This document shows, piece by piece, positions 17,321 through 26,789 of a DNA stretch of 64,000 nucleotides. The position numbers and the translations under genes were made by a program. Positions within the stretch are counted from its first letter, which is position 1; each line of letters starts with the position of its first letter. Source of the stretch: Candidatus Avedoeria danica (GTDB taxonomy: Bacteria > Chloroflexota > Anaerolineae > Epilineales > Epilineaceae). The DNA is taken from positions 1,739,501-1,803,500 of the forward strand of contig JADJCV010000004.1 of the NCBI GenBank assembly GCA_016703025.1, written 5' to 3'. The notes under the pieces were generated by a model that saw only the letters and a program-made list of their open reading frames with translations, made no database searches and was not told the DNA's origin.

Positions 17321-18325
17321 TCAGGTCGGCTGGACGGCGGGCTTGGCCGCCTTCTTGGTCCGGCCGCCGCCGAAGAGGTTCGCGAACGGCCCCTTCGGCT
17401 CGTAAGCCCCCCACACCGCCGGGCCATAGGTGTGGAACAAGACCCGCTTGCCCAACTTGCCTTCGAACCGGTCGGCGGACCGCAGGACCGGCAGCTCGAC
17501 GTTGCGCTCGATGCCCGAAAGGGCGACCGAGTCCACGATGCCGCCCATCTGGTTCATCAGCACGCCGGCCTTCGGCCCCATCTCGGCCGCCAGCTTCTCG
17601 GCGTTCTCGACGGCGTCCGGCCGGTCGGCCGTGGCCACGCAGTACCAGCGGTCGATCTCGTCGCGGACCGCGCCGATGAGGGCGTGCGGCCAGCGGGCGT
17701 CGATGACCGTCAGGACGTGCTCGCGCATGACGTCCTTGAGGTACTTGCCCAACAGCTGGATCGAGAGGTCACGCGAGTTGTCGTAGTCCATCGGGACGAG
17801 CGTGACGTTGTTCCAGACATAGGGTTCGATGTCCGGCTGCGTGGCGAGCTCGAAGAGCGCCGGCAACTGCTTGCCGACGAGGGCGCTCAGCGCCGACTCG
17901 CCGTACGTGAACTCGATCAAGCAGACCGGCAGCTTGGTGCGCTCGGCGAAGTGCTTGGCCGTGTCCATCGCGATGACGGACTTGCCGACGCCGCCCGAGT
18001 ACGAGATGAACGCGATCGTGCGCTTCGTCGGCATGTCGCTCGAGTCGCCCGAAAGGCGGCGCGCCTCGCGCAGCCAAGCGTCGGGCTCGGCCAGGAACTC
18101 CTCGCTGGACACAAAGGGGACGTCGCTGTCCGACAGGATCCCCCGCAGCATCCCGACACTGTAGGGATGCTCAACCAGGTCGTCGAAGTCGACGATGATG
18201 AGCTGTGCGCCAGGGAGCGCGTCGTAGATCTGACCCGTAAACAGGGCCTTGTCGTACTCGAGTCCGGTCAACCCCTGCAGGACATCGAACACGGCCAGGT
18301 CTTTGGTGGCAACCAGAACTTTCAC
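17321..18325 (-). CDS. CpaE/TadZ-like ParA-family pilus localisation ATPase
   Basis: This predicts 334 residues. GTG 18325 is chosen because AGAGAGGTG precedes it and the sequence starts directly with a receiver-like fold (VKVLVATKDLAVFDVL); the frame is open upstream but poor in coding character. Residues of about 1-90 resemble an atypical receiver domain, followed by a MinD/ParA ATPase whose deviant Walker A is SYSGGVGKSVIAMDTAKHF. TadZ/CpaE proteins place the Tad machine in the cell. This is the first gene of the pilus transcript, and its promoter must lie in the 340-base divergent region. Confidence 0.82.
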   Translation of the reverse strand: MKVLVATKDLAVFDVLQGLTGLEYDKALFTGQIYDALPGAQLIIVDFDDLVEHPYSVGMLRGILSDSDVPFVSSEEFLAEPDAWLREARRLSGDSSDMPTKRTIAFISYSGGVGKSVIAMDTAKHFAERTKLPVCLIEFTYGESALSALVGKQLPALFELATQPDIEPYVWNNVTLVPMDYDNSRDLSIQLLGKYLKDVMREHVLTVIDARWPHALIGAVRDEIDRWYCVATADRPDAVENAEKLAAEMGPKAGVLMNQMGGIVDSVALSGIERNVELPVLRSADRFEGKLGKRVLFHTYGPAVWGAYEPKGPFANLFGGGRTKKAAKPAVQPT

Positions 18326-18665
18326 GGAGCGACACCTCTCTGCATGTTCCACCTCGTGCGGCGATTCGGTGGATCCAGCCCGGGGCAACCGATTCCCGAA
18401 CCCGAATCCCTCCGCGAGACCCCCTCCGAAGCCTGACATCGCTGACCGATGGTGGACTTTCGGAGACCGAGCCTCCAATGTGGGGCGCATACTACTGTCG
18501 GGTTTCACCGTACGCTTGACCGTGACCTGACGGCCTTCTTACGAAAGCCTGACTGATTCCTGACCGGCGCGCGATGGCCGAGATTGCCCGTGCCCGTCGC
18601 GTGCGATATATTTCATCCTTGCCGATTGCGTCGCCCTTCACGGCGACGGCCCGACAGGAGATGCG
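18326..18665. other. Divergent intergenic region between the Tad locus and the STAND ATPase operon
   Basis: This 340-base noncoding stretch must carry promoters for both transcripts. A credible plus-strand promoter is listed separately. For the minus strand I see only a weak TAGTAT-like -10 near 18488-18493 without a matching -35. A second plus-strand TTGACC at 18516-18521 lacks a convincing -10. Confidence 0.6.
18584..18612 (+). promoter_or_regulatory. Promoter candidate of the STAND ATPase operon
   Basis: TTGCCC (18584-18589), a 17-base spacer and TATATT (18607-18612) fit a sigma-70-type promoter. The predicted leader is about 46 bases and ends with AGGAG five bases before the GTG at 18666. 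Confidence 0.5.
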
Positions 18666-21600
18666 GTGAGCGCGGGCGTAACGCGGCGACTCGGCCCGAG
18701 CGGGGGCCTGCGGTGGCAGGTGGCCACCCACTGGGGCATATACGGCAGCTATCTCGACGCGCTCGAAGCGCGCCTTTCGACCGGACGACTGCCCGGCGGC
18801 GCGTCGGTGCGGATCGAGGATGCCTACATCCCGCTCCGCCTCCGGCCGTGGTCGATGTCGCCCGAGGGTCGTTGGTCGGTGACGAGCGGCACGCCGCTCA
18901 TGTCGCTGGACGAGGCGCTCGAGGCGCACCGACACGTCCTCCTGATCGGGCCGGCGGGCACGGGCAAGAGCACGCTCGTCCGCTGGCAGGCCGTGGCGTC
19001 GGCTCGATCGGCCAAGCATATCGGCCGGCGCGCGCTGCTCACGGATGGCGGTCCGCCGCCCCTGCCCGTATATATCGATGGCCCCGACCTACCCCCCGAG
19101 GGCGACCTCGAGGCGGTCTGCGGTCGCATCGTCGAGACGTTGGCCGGAGAGGGCGGGCAGGCGTTGTTCCTGCAGCATCTTGCAGTCGGACGCGCCACGC
19201 TGCTCTTCGACGGCCTCGACACCGTGCCGCCGGACGCGCGCCGCCGCGTCGCCGAGCGGGTGCGCGAGCTCGTTCGGCGCCACCCGAGCGTGCGCGTCGT
19301 CGTCGCGATGCGGGACGCGGCCGACGCGGCGCACCTCGCGGAGTTCGCCGTCCTCGAGGTCGCCGGCGTCGATCCGGGCGAGGTCGAGACGCTGGTTGCC
19401 CGCTGGGGCCAGCGCAGCGGCGCCGACCAGAACGCGTTCCTTCAGGTCATCGAGCGCAACGTCCTCGTCCGGTCGCTCGTCGCGCGGCCGGGCTGGCTGG
19501 CCGCCGGCCTCTCGCGCTCCGTCGGACCGCGCCTTCGCGCGTTCGACGTCGTCGCCAACTTCGTCGCGTTCATCGACCCGGAGGGCATCGAGCCGTTCCC
19601 GGCCATGGCGCTGGCGATGCACGAGGCCGGTGGCGACGTCGGCCGGGCGGAGGATGTTGCGCCGGAGCGGCGATCGTCCGGCTTGCTGTGGTGGCTGTCG
19701 GACGATCGGTTCACGTTCGTCCATGCGTCGGCGCAAGCCTACTTTGCCGCAGCCGCGATCGCCGCCGACTTCGAGGCCCACCGGGCACGCCTTCTCGACC
19801 GCGCCAGCGATCCGTGGTGGCAACCCGTGGTCGTCTTCACGGCCGGCCATCTCGACGGGCCGAACGCGGCCCGGTTGGCGGACGACCTCCGCCGCGCCGG
19901 GCACGTCGAACTTGCAGGCCTGGCGCTGGCCGAAGCGATCGATGCGCCCGAGCCGCTCGTCGAAGCGGTGGCCGCGGCGCTGCTGGAGCGCCTGATGACC
20001 GTCGCGCCGGCCGACCGGCAGCGGCTGGCGGTTGCGCTGGCCGGCCTCGTCGGCACCGAGCCCGTTCGCCGGACCGGCGTTTCGGGGCCGGTGCTGCAGA
20101 CGCTGGCGCACGGGCCGGCGCTCGCCCGCCAAGCGGCCGCCCGCGCGCTCGGTGCGCTCGAGGACCCGGCCGCCATCGCGCCGCTCCTCACGTCGTTGGG
20201 CGACCCGGAACCCGGCGTCCGCGCCGCGGCGTCGGACGCGCTGGCCGCGTTCGGCGAGCGCGCACTGCAGCCCCTTGTGCGGCAGCTGTCCTACCCGAGC
20301 GAGCACGTGCGCGATGCCGCCGCGCGCGGGCTGGCGCGCATGGGGATCGGCGCGGTGCCGGCGCTCGTGAGGCTGCTCGACAGCACGTCACCCACCAGTC
20401 GCAACGAGGCGGCCGAGACGCTTGCGGCGATCGGTGCCCCGGCGGTGCCGGCGCTCGTCGCGCTCGTCGCCGGCGAGGGTGCGATGGGTGACCGGACGGC
20501 CGCACGGCTCGACAGCGCCGCCGCCTCGCTCAAGCGCATCGGGGCGCCGGCGGTGCGCGAGGTCGTCACGGCGTACGCGGACGCGGATCCGCCGACGCAG
20601 GCGCGATTGGTGAACATCCTGCGGGCGATGGGCGACGGTGTGTTCGAGGCGTTCGGCGCGATCATCGCCGACGCGCGCCAGCCCAACGGCAGCGAAGCAG
20701 CGGCGCTCCTCGGCCTCGTCGGGCAGAAGCACGGCGGCGCGATGGCGGCCAAGCACCTCGTCGCCGCGCTGGGCGACAGCCGCTTCGAGGTACAGGACGA
20801 GGCGCGGCGCAGCCTGTCCCATCTCAAGGACGATGCGCGCGCGGCGCTCGTGGCGGCCCTGACGCACAAGGACGTCCGGGTGCGCTGGGAAGCCGCGCAG
20901 ATTCTGCTCAAGCTTCCCGCCCCGCCGATTCCCGAGCTGCTCGGCGTGTTCGAGGTCCGGCTGGCCGGCAGCGACGTCGGCGAGCGGCGGCAGGCTGTGG
21001 AGGCGCTGGGCAAGCTGATGGACCCGGCGGCGGCGGCCGTGCTGCGCCAGGCGATTCAGGATGCCGACCCGATCGTCCGGCGCTCCGCCATGCAAGCGCT
21101 GGCGGCGGCCGACCCGACGGGCGCGGCGGAGCCGCTTGTGGCCCGCTGGGCGGCCGAAGAGGACGTGCCGACGGCGTTGACGCTCTTGGACGTCCTCTCC
21201 ACCGTCGACGCCGGCACGGCGATCCCGGTGCTGATCGACGCCCTTGCCGCATCGGACAAGCGGTTGCGCGTCGCTTCGACGGAACTGCTGGCGAGCATCG
21301 GCGAGGCGGCGGTCGTGCCACTCGTTTCCGCGTTGAACGCCCGTCCGGGCGAGATCGACCTCGAGGGCAGCCTGCGGGTGCTCGAGCGGGCCGGGACGGC
21401 TGCCCGTTCGGGCGGGCACACGCCGGCCAACCTCGCGCGAACATACCACCGGATGCTCGTCGAGCCGCTGGACGTCGACGAGCTCGTCTACCTGGCGACC
21501 ACGATCGAGTGGTGGCCACCGGCGCTCGAGCTGCACCGAACGTTCCTCACCGCCAAGAAGTTCATGGCCGTCCAGAGCCTCGGCGGGATCGGCAACGCCG

Positions 21601-23393
21601 AGCAGGATCTCGACTGGATCGACGCCGAGGAGTGGTTGCGCCCGGCGGCGCAGCGGGCGATGCGCCAGCTGCGCCTCATCTCGCAGTCCGTGCAGTACTA
21701 CAACCGATCCGGCAAGCGTTCCGCCAAGGAGAAAGGACTGCTCAACGCGATCGCGCAGCTGAACGACCTCCAGACGCTGGCCGGCGACCTCGGCGTGCCG
21801 CACGACCGCGTCCTGCTCGGCGTCGTCGATCACTGGCGCACGCTGACGAACGCCGCGATTCGGGAGTTCCAGGGCCGCGCCGAGCTCGCCCTCGAGGCCC
21901 GCACGGAGAACGTCCGCATCCGCGACATCGACACGACGGCCGTGCTCGTGTTCGAGATCATCAACGCCGGCGAAGGCCTGGCATCGAACATCCAGATGAC
22001 GCTGTCGGCGCCCGACGGCGAGGTCGCGCTCCAGTCGTCGCCGACGCACTATCTGCCGCCGCTCGGCCAGGGCGACCGGCTGTCCGTGGAGTACACGGTC
22101 CGGCGGCACGGCGCGGGCATCGTCCCGCTGTCGGTCGACGTGCGCTACGACGACCCACAGGGCGAGGGCCAGCTCCAGTCGTTCACCCAGCAGGTCCGGT
22201 TCTTCGTCGAGGAGCAGGAGTACCGCGAGATCGGCCCGAGCCCGTACATCGCCGGCCCGCCGGTGAAGTCACGTGAGATGTTCTATGGCCGCGGCAGCAT
22301 CTTCACCTGGGTGCGCGAGAACCTTTCGGGCACGTACCAGGCCAACGTGCTCGTCCTCTACGGCGAGCGGCGGACGGGCAAGACGAGCGTGCTCTACCAA
22401 CTGCAGCACCACCTGCCTGAGTACGGCTTCGTCCTCATCGACCTGCAGTCCATCGCGTACGCCCTCGGTTCGACGACGGACGTGCTGTACGCGATGGCGC
22501 GCAAGGCGGCGACGGGCCTCAGCCGCCAGGGGTTCGTTCTCGAGCGGCCGGAGCGGGAGCAGTACGTGGACAACCCGCTCGAACAGTTCGTCGACGTCGG
22601 CGAGGAGATCGGCCGGCAGGCGATCGCGAGCGGCCGGCGCGCGGTGATCATCTGCGACGAGTTCGACCTCCTGATCGAGGCCGTCGAAAATGGCCAGGTC
22701 AGCCCGTACGTCTTCGACACGATCCGCGGTCTCATGCAGCATCAAGAGGGGCTGAGCTTCATCTTCACCGGCGCCTACAAAGTGTCCGAGATGCTGCGCA
22801 ACCCGACGAGCATCCTGTTCAATACGGCGCTCCGCCGCAAGGTCAGCTTCCTCGAGCGGGACGAGGCCGAACGGCTCATCCGGGAGCCCGTCCAGGACGT
22901 GCTGTGGTACGATGACTTGGCCGTGGAGAAGATCCTGCGCGTCACCGCCGGACAGCCTTACTTCATCCAGTACATCTGCCATGAGATCGTCAACCTCTGC
23001 CGCCACGACCGCAAGAACTTCGCCACGCTGCGCGACGTCGATCGGGCGCTGCAGACGACGGTACAGGAAACGACCGGCATCATTCGCAACGGCTATCAGT
23101 CGCTGACCCGCGAGGAACGGATCCTTCTGGCCGCTGTCTCACGCGTGACGGACGACGGCCGGCCGTACGTCGGGCTTGACGATATCCTCGACACGCTGAG
23201 GCAGGACAACGTCGACGTGCCGAAGCGGGACGGGATCGAGGTCATGCGCCAGTTGGTCGATCGCGACTTCATCACCGAGCGTGCCGGCGAAGGCTACGGC
23301 CGGCAGTACGGGTTCACGATGGAGCTTGTCCGGATCTGGCTCGAGCAGAACGACGAGTACAACCGCCTACTTGAGGAGCTCCGCCATGAGTGA
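18666..23393 (+). CDS. 1575-residue NACHT-HEAT-CARDB-like-ATPase protein (double STAND NTPase)
   Basis: The GTG start at 18666 has AGGAG five bases upstream. Visible domains in order: a NACHT-like NTPase with Walker A GPAGTGKST (95-103) and Walker B LLFDGLDTV (179-187); a long HEAT-repeat solenoid (about 470-900, with repeated 'VRxAAxxALxxxG' units); a helical linker (about 930-1080); a CARDB/Ig-like beta domain (about 1085-1185, FEIINAGEGLASNIQM); and a second COG1672-type ATPase (about 1200-1575) with FYGRG, Walker A GERRTGKTS (1233-1241), Walker B VIICDEFD and a C-terminal winged-helix-like end. STAND proteins act as ligand-gated switches; a solenoid between two NTPases suggests the HEAT region is the sensor. 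First gene of a four-gene unit, overlapping the next by eight bases. Exact function unknown. Confidence 0.8.
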   Translation: MSAGVTRRLGPSGGLRWQVATHWGIYGSYLDALEARLSTGRLPGGASVRIEDAYIPLRLRPWSMSPEGRWSVTSGTPLMSLDEALEAHRHVLLIGPAGTGKSTLVRWQAVASARSAKHIGRRALLTDGGPPPLPVYIDGPDLPPEGDLEAVCGRIVETLAGEGGQALFLQHLAVGRATLLFDGLDTVPPDARRRVAERVRELVRRHPSVRVVVAMRDAADAAHLAEFAVLEVAGVDPGEVETLVARWGQRSGADQNAFLQVIERNVLVRSLVARPGWLAAGLSRSVGPRLRAFDVVANFVAFIDPEGIEPFPAMALAMHEAGGDVGRAEDVAPERRSSGLLWWLSDDRFTFVHASAQAYFAAAAIAADFEAHRARLLDRASDPWWQPVVVFTAGHLDGPNAARLADDLRRAGHVELAGLALAEAIDAPEPLVEAVAAALLERLMTVAPADRQRLAVALAGLVGTEPVRRTGVSGPVLQTLAHGPALARQAAARALGALEDPAAIAPLLTSLGDPEPGVRAAASDALAAFGERALQPLVRQLSYPSEHVRDAAARGLARMGIGAVPALVRLLDSTSPTSRNEAAETLAAIGAPAVPALVALVAGEGAMGDRTAARLDSAAASLKRIGAPAVREVVTAYADADPPTQARLVNILRAMGDGVFEAFGAIIADARQPNGSEAAALLGLVGQKHGGAMAAKHLVAALGDSRFEVQDEARRSLSHLKDDARAALVAALTHKDVRVRWEAAQILLKLPAPPIPELLGVFEVRLAGSDVGERRQAVEALGKLMDPAAAAVLRQAIQDADPIVRRSAMQALAAADPTGAAEPLVARWAAEEDVPTALTLLDVLSTVDAGTAIPVLIDALAASDKRLRVASTELLASIGEAAVVPLVSALNARPGEIDLEGSLRVLERAGTAARSGGHTPANLARTYHRMLVEPLDVDELVYLATTIEWWPPALELHRTFLTAKKFMAVQSLGGIGNAEQDLDWIDAEEWLRPAAQRAMRQLRLISQSVQYYNRSGKRSAKEKGLLNAIAQLNDLQTLAGDLGVPHDRVLLGVVDHWRTLTNAAIREFQGRAELALEARTENVRIRDIDTTAVLVFEIINAGEGLASNIQMTLSAPDGEVALQSSPTHYLPPLGQGDRLSVEYTVRRHGAGIVPLSVDVRYDDPQGEGQLQSFTQQVRFFVEEQEYREIGPSPYIAGPPVKSREMFYGRGSIFTWVRENLSGTYQANVLVLYGERRTGKTSVLYQLQHHLPEYGFVLIDLQSIAYALGSTTDVLYAMARKAATGLSRQGFVLERPEREQYVDNPLEQFVDVGEEIGRQAIASGRRAVIICDEFDLLIEAVENGQVSPYVFDTIRGLMQHQEGLSFIFTGAYKVSEMLRNPTSILFNTALRRKVSFLERDEAERLIREPVQDVLWYDDLAVEKILRVTAGQPYFIQYICHEIVNLCRHDRKNFATLRDVDRALQTTVQETTGIIRNGYQSLTREERILLAAVSRVTDDGRPYVGLDDILDTLRQDNVDVPKRDGIEVMRQLVDRDFITERAGEGYGRQYGFTMELVRIWLEQNDEYNRLLEELRHE

Positions 23394-24750
23394 GCAGCGC
23401 ACCCCGTTCGTCCTCGGCAAGCCGATCAAGACACCCGAGGACTTCTACGGCCGCGAGCGTGAGCTCCGCGAGCTGTTCGAGTCGGTCAAGAACATGCAGC
23501 CGGCGGCGCTGGTCGGTGAGCACCGCTGCGGCAACACGTCGATCCTCTACCAGATGCTGCACCCCGACCAGCAGTCCCGGTTCCTCTCCGAGGACGAGCG
23601 CGAGCAGCTGATGTTCGTCTTCGTGAACGCCCAGCTGGCGGGCGACTCGCCCGAGTCGCTCTTCCGGCGGGTGGCGCTGGCGTTGCGCCGGGCCGACGAG
23701 TCCTCGACGTTGGACTTCGGCGGCACGATCGATCGGGCCTGGATCGAGGACTATCTGGAGGACGTCGCAACCCGCGGCCGGCGGCTGGTCCTCCTGATCG
23801 ATGAGTTCGACGTGCTGGCCGGCTATGAGGGCAGCTTCTGGGAGTGGTTCCGCGGCCTGTTGATCGAGTACGACGTCTCACCGGTCGTCGCCAGCCGCCT
23901 CGAGCTCGGACGGTTCCGCGAGGACTGGGGCAGCGGTTCGCCGTTCTTCAACATGTTCCGCACGGTGTACATGGGTTCGTTTACGCCCGAGGAGGCCGAC
24001 CACTTCGTGGCCGAGATCTCGGCGATCTCCGATTTCGACTTCCGGCGCGTCCGGCCCGTGATCGACCGCCTGGCCGGCCGGTTCCCGTTCTACATGCAGG
24101 TGGCGATGGCGCTGCTGTACGTCCACGTCGGGGACGCGGCGCTGATCGACGACGACGCCGTTGCCGCCGTCGAGCAGGAGTTCCGCGCGCGCAACGAGCA
24201 CCTCTTCGCCGACGCGTGGCCCAAGCTGCCCGACCTCGAGCGCGAGGCGCTGTGCCAAATCGCCGTCGGCCACGGCCAGGATGCGCGGGCAGCTTCCGCC
24301 GTGCACAAGGCGATGCCGACCCTCGAGCGCCGTGGCTACGTGCTGGACGGGCAGATCTTCTCGACGGCGTTCGCCGACTTCGTCCGGCGGCAAATGATGC
24401 GGATCGAGCTGAACGCCGAGACCGGCGAGGTGCGGATCGAGAAGCGGAGCGTCGAGTTGCCGCCAAAGGAGTTCGCGCTGCTGCGCTTCCTGATGGACAG
24501 CGAAGGCGACGTCGTCACGAAGGACGATATCGCCGCCGCGGTCTGGCCGGAGTACAGCGGCAACTCGCTTGGCGTCACCGACGCGATGATCCAGAAAACG
24601 ATCAGCCGCCTGCGCAAGGAGGTCGAGGTCGACGAAACCGAGGAGGGCGGCTTCCAGCATATCGAGAGCATCCGCGGCCAAGGTTACCGCTTCCAGAATG
24701 CGAGCGTGCAAGACGTCTACCAGCAGCGCGAGACGATGGCCACCGCCTGA
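23386..24750 (+). CDS. STAND ATPase with C-terminal winged helix; Walker A lysine replaced
   Basis: This predicts 454 residues. ATG 23386 lies inside the end of the previous gene (eight-base overlap) and has GAGGAG upstream. The N-terminal ATPase starts with DFYGRERELREL and has a P-loop reading GEHRCGNTS (44-52), with Asn where Lys is required. Walker B LLIDEFDVL (136-144) is intact. Residues of about 360-454 are an OmpR/PhoB-type DNA-binding winged helix (LPPKEFALLRFLM ... RGQGYRF) with no receiver domain. The Lys loss predicts poor ATP hydrolysis or binding, so it may be a regulatory pseudo-ATPase paired with its intact homologues. Likely a DNA-binding output component. Confidence 0.8.
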   Translation: MSEQRTPFVLGKPIKTPEDFYGRERELRELFESVKNMQPAALVGEHRCGNTSILYQMLHPDQQSRFLSEDEREQLMFVFVNAQLAGDSPESLFRRVALALRRADESSTLDFGGTIDRAWIEDYLEDVATRGRRLVLLIDEFDVLAGYEGSFWEWFRGLLIEYDVSPVVASRLELGRFREDWGSGSPFFNMFRTVYMGSFTPEEADHFVAEISAISDFDFRRVRPVIDRLAGRFPFYMQVAMALLYVHVGDAALIDDDAVAAVEQEFRARNEHLFADAWPKLPDLEREALCQIAVGHGQDARAASAVHKAMPTLERRGYVLDGQIFSTAFADFVRRQMMRIELNAETGEVRIEKRSVELPPKEFALLRFLMDSEGDVVTKDDIAAAVWPEYSGNSLGVTDAMIQKTISRLRKEVEVDETEEGGFQHIESIRGQGYRFQNASVQDVYQQRETMATA

Positions 24751-24751
24751 G

Positions 24752-26779
24752 ATGCAGCGTGGGGAGATCGTCGCCAACCCGTATATCTTGACGCCGCTGA
24801 CGGACGGCGTCGGGTTCTTTGGCCGCGATTCCGTCCTCCAGTTCGTCCGCAACACGCTCAACAGCCCGTACCAGAACGTCATCGTGCTGTTCGGACAGCG
24901 CCGGATCGGCAAGACGAGCCTGATCCATCAGCTCCGACAGAGCGGTGAGACGCCGGCGGGCTGCCGGCCGATCTACTTCGACCTGCAGGGCCGCGCCGAG
25001 CATGCGCTCGCCCAGGTGCTGTACGGTCTGGCCCGTGAGATCAGTCGCAGCCTTGCGATCGAGCTGCCGCCGCGCGCCGCATTCGAGGACGAGACGTTCT
25101 TTCAGTACGTCTTCCTGCCCGAGGTCTACCGCGTGATCGGCAACGACCGCCTCCTCGTGCTCGTCGATGAGTTCGACGTCCTCGGCGGTGAGCACGTGCC
25201 GCCCGATGCGGCCTACCACGTCCTGTTCGGCTATCTGCAGGACCTGCTCATCGACGAGCAGCGGCACCTGACGTTCATCTTCGTCGTCGGCCGACGCCTG
25301 GACGAGCTGCCAAGCCGGATCAAGGCCACGTTCAAGAGCGCCCAGTGCAAGCGGATCTCGCTCCTCGACCGCGCCTCGGCGACGGACCTGATCGTCGAGC
25401 CCGCGCGTGGGCTCGTCAGCTACGACCGCGATGCCGTCGAGAAGCTGCACGCGCTGACGAGCGGGCACCCGTACTTCCTGCAGCTCCTGTGCTACGAGCT
25501 CTTCGATCGCTGCATCCGCCAGGGCAATACGCGGATCACCGCCGACGACATCTCCGACGACGTCCTCGAGCAGGCGATGGAGCTCGGGATGGGCGGCCTC
25601 GCCTGGTTCTGGGACGAGTTCCCGCCCGCCGAGCGCTTCCTGCTGGCGGCCGTCGCCCACCTGACGCACGCGCACGAGGTCGCCAGCCTTCGCCGGATCG
25701 GCCAGGCGCTGCACGAGCACGGCGTGAAGCTGCAGGGCATGGAGCTGTCGACGGCTCCCCAAGTGCTGACGGACTGGGAGATCATCGAGCCCGTCGGGCG
25801 CGACGCATTCCGGTTCAGGGTCGACTTCCTCCGCCAGTGGATCCTCACGAAGCACTCGCTCGACGAGGCGAAACGCGAGCTCGAGCAGGTCAGCGCGCGC
25901 GCCGTGCGTGACTACGAGCAGGCGCGCCGGCTGCACCACGACGGCGAGCTCGATGAGGCGATCTCGGCCTACCACCGTGCGCTCGCCGCCAACCCAAACC
26001 ATGCCCGCGCACAGCTCGGGCTGGCGCAGGCGCTGTACGAACGCGGTCAGCTCGAGCACGCGATCGACGCCTTCGAGAAGGCGTACCGAACGGATGTCGA
26101 GAGCGCGCGCGACGGGCTGGTGGCGGCGCACCGCGACACCGGCATCACGCTCGAGTCCGAGGGCCGTTTCGATCAGGCGCGGCCGCACTACCAGCGGATC
26201 CTGGACATCACGCCGGACGACCCGCTCGCCCTGCAGCGAATGCGCAACACGTGGCGCGCCACAGCCGGCTCGCATCTGGCCGCCGGACGCTGGGAACAGG
26301 CCGTCGAGGCCTATCGCGAGGCGCTGCGCTACGTGCCCGACGATGCCGTCATCCAGCTGGCCGTCACCGAGCTCGAACAGCGCCACCTCGAGGCGGAAGC
26401 ACTCAAGCGGCGCCGTCAGCAGCTGGAGCGTGCCGTGCTGGAAGCGCGCTTGCGGGAGGAGCAGACACGGCGTGAGCAGCTGGAGCGGACGGTGGCGTTC
26501 ATGCTTCCGCGCTTCGCTGCGATTACAATAGGCCTCGGCCTGATCAGCGCGGTTGCCGTCGGGGTGGCGCCCGCGCAATGGCAGCCGCGGCTGTGGCCGT
26601 TGCTCGTGATCTCGCCCGCCGTCATCCTGGCCGGCTACCTGTGGTCTCGCCACAGGCTGATGCGCGGCCCGGCGACAAGCGATGAACCGTTGGCGCGCGA
26701 GGCGCCGCGGACCGAAAGCGGCCCTGCCCTCGCCCGGATCGACGGGTCCGAACCATCGGAAGCCGGGCCGCTCAGTTGA
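24752..26779 (+). CDS. STAND ATPase with TPR repeats and C-terminal membrane helices
   Basis: This predicts 675 residues from an ATG at 24752, one base after the previous stop. The ATPase domain (about 15-390) has GFFGRDSVLQF, Walker A GQRRIGKTS (48-56) and Walker B LVLVDEFDVL (136-145). Tetratricopeptide repeats follow (about 390-545; units such as EAISAYHRALAANPNHARA and AIDAFEKAYRTD). Then comes a charged coiled coil (about 545-590, Glu/Arg/Leu-rich) and two hydrophobic helices (about 595-640). It is the only member of the operon with clear membrane segments and so may tether the complex or act as its membrane effector. Confidence 0.8.
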   Translation: MQRGEIVANPYILTPLTDGVGFFGRDSVLQFVRNTLNSPYQNVIVLFGQRRIGKTSLIHQLRQSGETPAGCRPIYFDLQGRAEHALAQVLYGLAREISRSLAIELPPRAAFEDETFFQYVFLPEVYRVIGNDRLLVLVDEFDVLGGEHVPPDAAYHVLFGYLQDLLIDEQRHLTFIFVVGRRLDELPSRIKATFKSAQCKRISLLDRASATDLIVEPARGLVSYDRDAVEKLHALTSGHPYFLQLLCYELFDRCIRQGNTRITADDISDDVLEQAMELGMGGLAWFWDEFPPAERFLLAAVAHLTHAHEVASLRRIGQALHEHGVKLQGMELSTAPQVLTDWEIIEPVGRDAFRFRVDFLRQWILTKHSLDEAKRELEQVSARAVRDYEQARRLHHDGELDEAISAYHRALAANPNHARAQLGLAQALYERGQLEHAIDAFEKAYRTDVESARDGLVAAHRDTGITLESEGRFDQARPHYQRILDITPDDPLALQRMRNTWRATAGSHLAAGRWEQAVEAYREALRYVPDDAVIQLAVTELEQRHLEAEALKRRRQQLERAVLEARLREEQTRREQLERTVAFMLPRFAAITIGLGLISAVAVGVAPAQWQPRLWPLLVISPAVILAGYLWSRHRLMRGPATSDEPLAREAPRTESGPALARIDGSEPSEAGPLS

Positions 26780-26789
26780 GAGTGGGTCC

